This document shows positions 63,789 to 64,000 of a DNA stretch of 64,000 nt, one piece after another. Numbering within the stretch: position 1 is the stretch's first letter; each line of letters starts with the position of its first letter. The translations under genes were made by a program, and so were the position numbers. The stretch comes from an uncultured cyanobacterium (GTDB lineage: Bacteria; Cyanobacteriota; Cyanobacteriia; Cyanobacteriales; Nostocaceae). Below the pieces are notes generated by a model. It worked only from the letters and a program-made list of their open reading frames with translations, did no database searches and had not been told where the DNA came from. The stretch is from contig CAINGU010000083.1 of NCBI GenBank assembly GCA_903848645.1, forward strand, positions 62,001 through 126,000. The letters run 5' to 3'.

Positions 63789-64000
63789 TTACATTGAGAC
63801 TAATTTATACAAATTATCCTCACTATGCAAACCCGCCTTTAACACATCTAAACCCGTCTGTGACGTGAGAGTATAACTAATTGCAGAACCCTTTTTAGTA
63901 ACAGTAACAGCCCCCTGTGCTTCCAAATCCTCTAAAATACCCTGATAGTCAGCCTTATTCTTACCTTTGGAATCTATCCGCTTCGTCAATTTACCCTTAG
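63789..64000 (-). CDS. C-terminal fragment of an unknown protein (window edge)
   Basis: About 70 residues, gene beginning beyond the window; the in-frame TTG at 63989 is an internal codon because the frame is open to the edge (KGKLTKRIDSKGKNKADYQG). It is charged and helical, with a segment ILEDLEAQGAVTVTKKG and a strand-like SYTLTSQTGLDVLKAGL, resembling a winged-helix-like C-terminal module. Family not determined. Confidence 0.6.
   Translation of the reverse strand, partial: KGKLTKRIDSKGKNKADYQGILEDLEAQGAVTVTKKGSAISYTLTSQTGLDVLKAGLHSEDNLYKLVSM

Overview
The window is a piece of chromosome from a filamentous, heterocyst-lineage (Nostocales) cyanobacterium, most like the low-GC Anabaena/Dolichospermum/Aphanizomenon group. 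The evidence is a magnesium-chelatase ChlD gene, SipA (NblS partner), a fused PanC-Cmk protein, zinc-ribbon Ser/Thr kinases, a cobyrinate amidase, UPF0182 and Npun_R2821-type proteins, scattered GCGATCGC (HIP1) octamers, and many short palindromic and heptameric intergenic repeats. No rRNA, tRNA, CRISPR array or complete transposase gene was found. Species assignment is inference; no marker gene was compared.

Layout. 1-4.6 kb: the 3' end of a CtpA-type protease, a zinc-ribbon kinase, a three-gene operon ending in a MazF/PemK-like toxin, a candidate structured RNA, and a stand-alone photolyase FAD domain. 4.7-10 kb: a mini-lipoxygenase, an exported protein, SipA, a Tat-exported peroxiredoxin, PPK2 and a stand-alone CheB domain. 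10-20.5 kb: CheR-PAS, cobyrinate a,c-diamide synthase, a cNMP-binding protein, UPF0182, a PEP-CTERM-like exported protein, a membrane protein with a cysteine cluster, and a XisF-like recombinase lacking the N-terminal catalytic serine. 20.7-29.8 kb: an MFS transporter, an 18-bp tandem array, accD, pilD, leuB, small conserved genes, an M20 amidohydrolase and a second zinc-ribbon kinase. 30-40.5 kb: a PGM1-like ATP-grasp ligase, a site-2 protease, a GHL10 hydrolase, an orphan antitoxin bracketed by duplicated coaBC tails, coaBC, an esterase and purH. 40.5-46.5 kb: a repeat-rich stretch with a candidate Yfr2-like sRNA, decayed coding remnants, a YbjN protein, a lipoate ligase-like protein and two glycosyltransferase-like genes. 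46.5-50 kb: a divergent ParA/ParB module whose central gene fuses an HsdR_N-like nuclease domain to ParA. 50-60.4 kb: a WGR/beta-propeller protein, glutaminase, RlpA, PanC-Cmk, Fe-SOD, a Uma2 nuclease and ChlD. 60.4-64 kb: decaying toxin-antitoxin and protease remnants, then a two-gene unit of a putative membrane metal-hydrolase-like protein and a Gly/Ala-rich membrane plus coiled-coil protein with a frameshifted 5' end.

Most of the window is single-gene housekeeping transcription with short accessory insertions. The best candidates for an undescribed system are the nuclease-ParA/ParB/ParA module (46.5-50 kb), the 61.4-63.7 kb membrane pair, and the MazF-containing operon at 1.7-3.3 kb. A second theme is repeats with compensatory changes between copies, which suggests they are maintained as folded hairpins.
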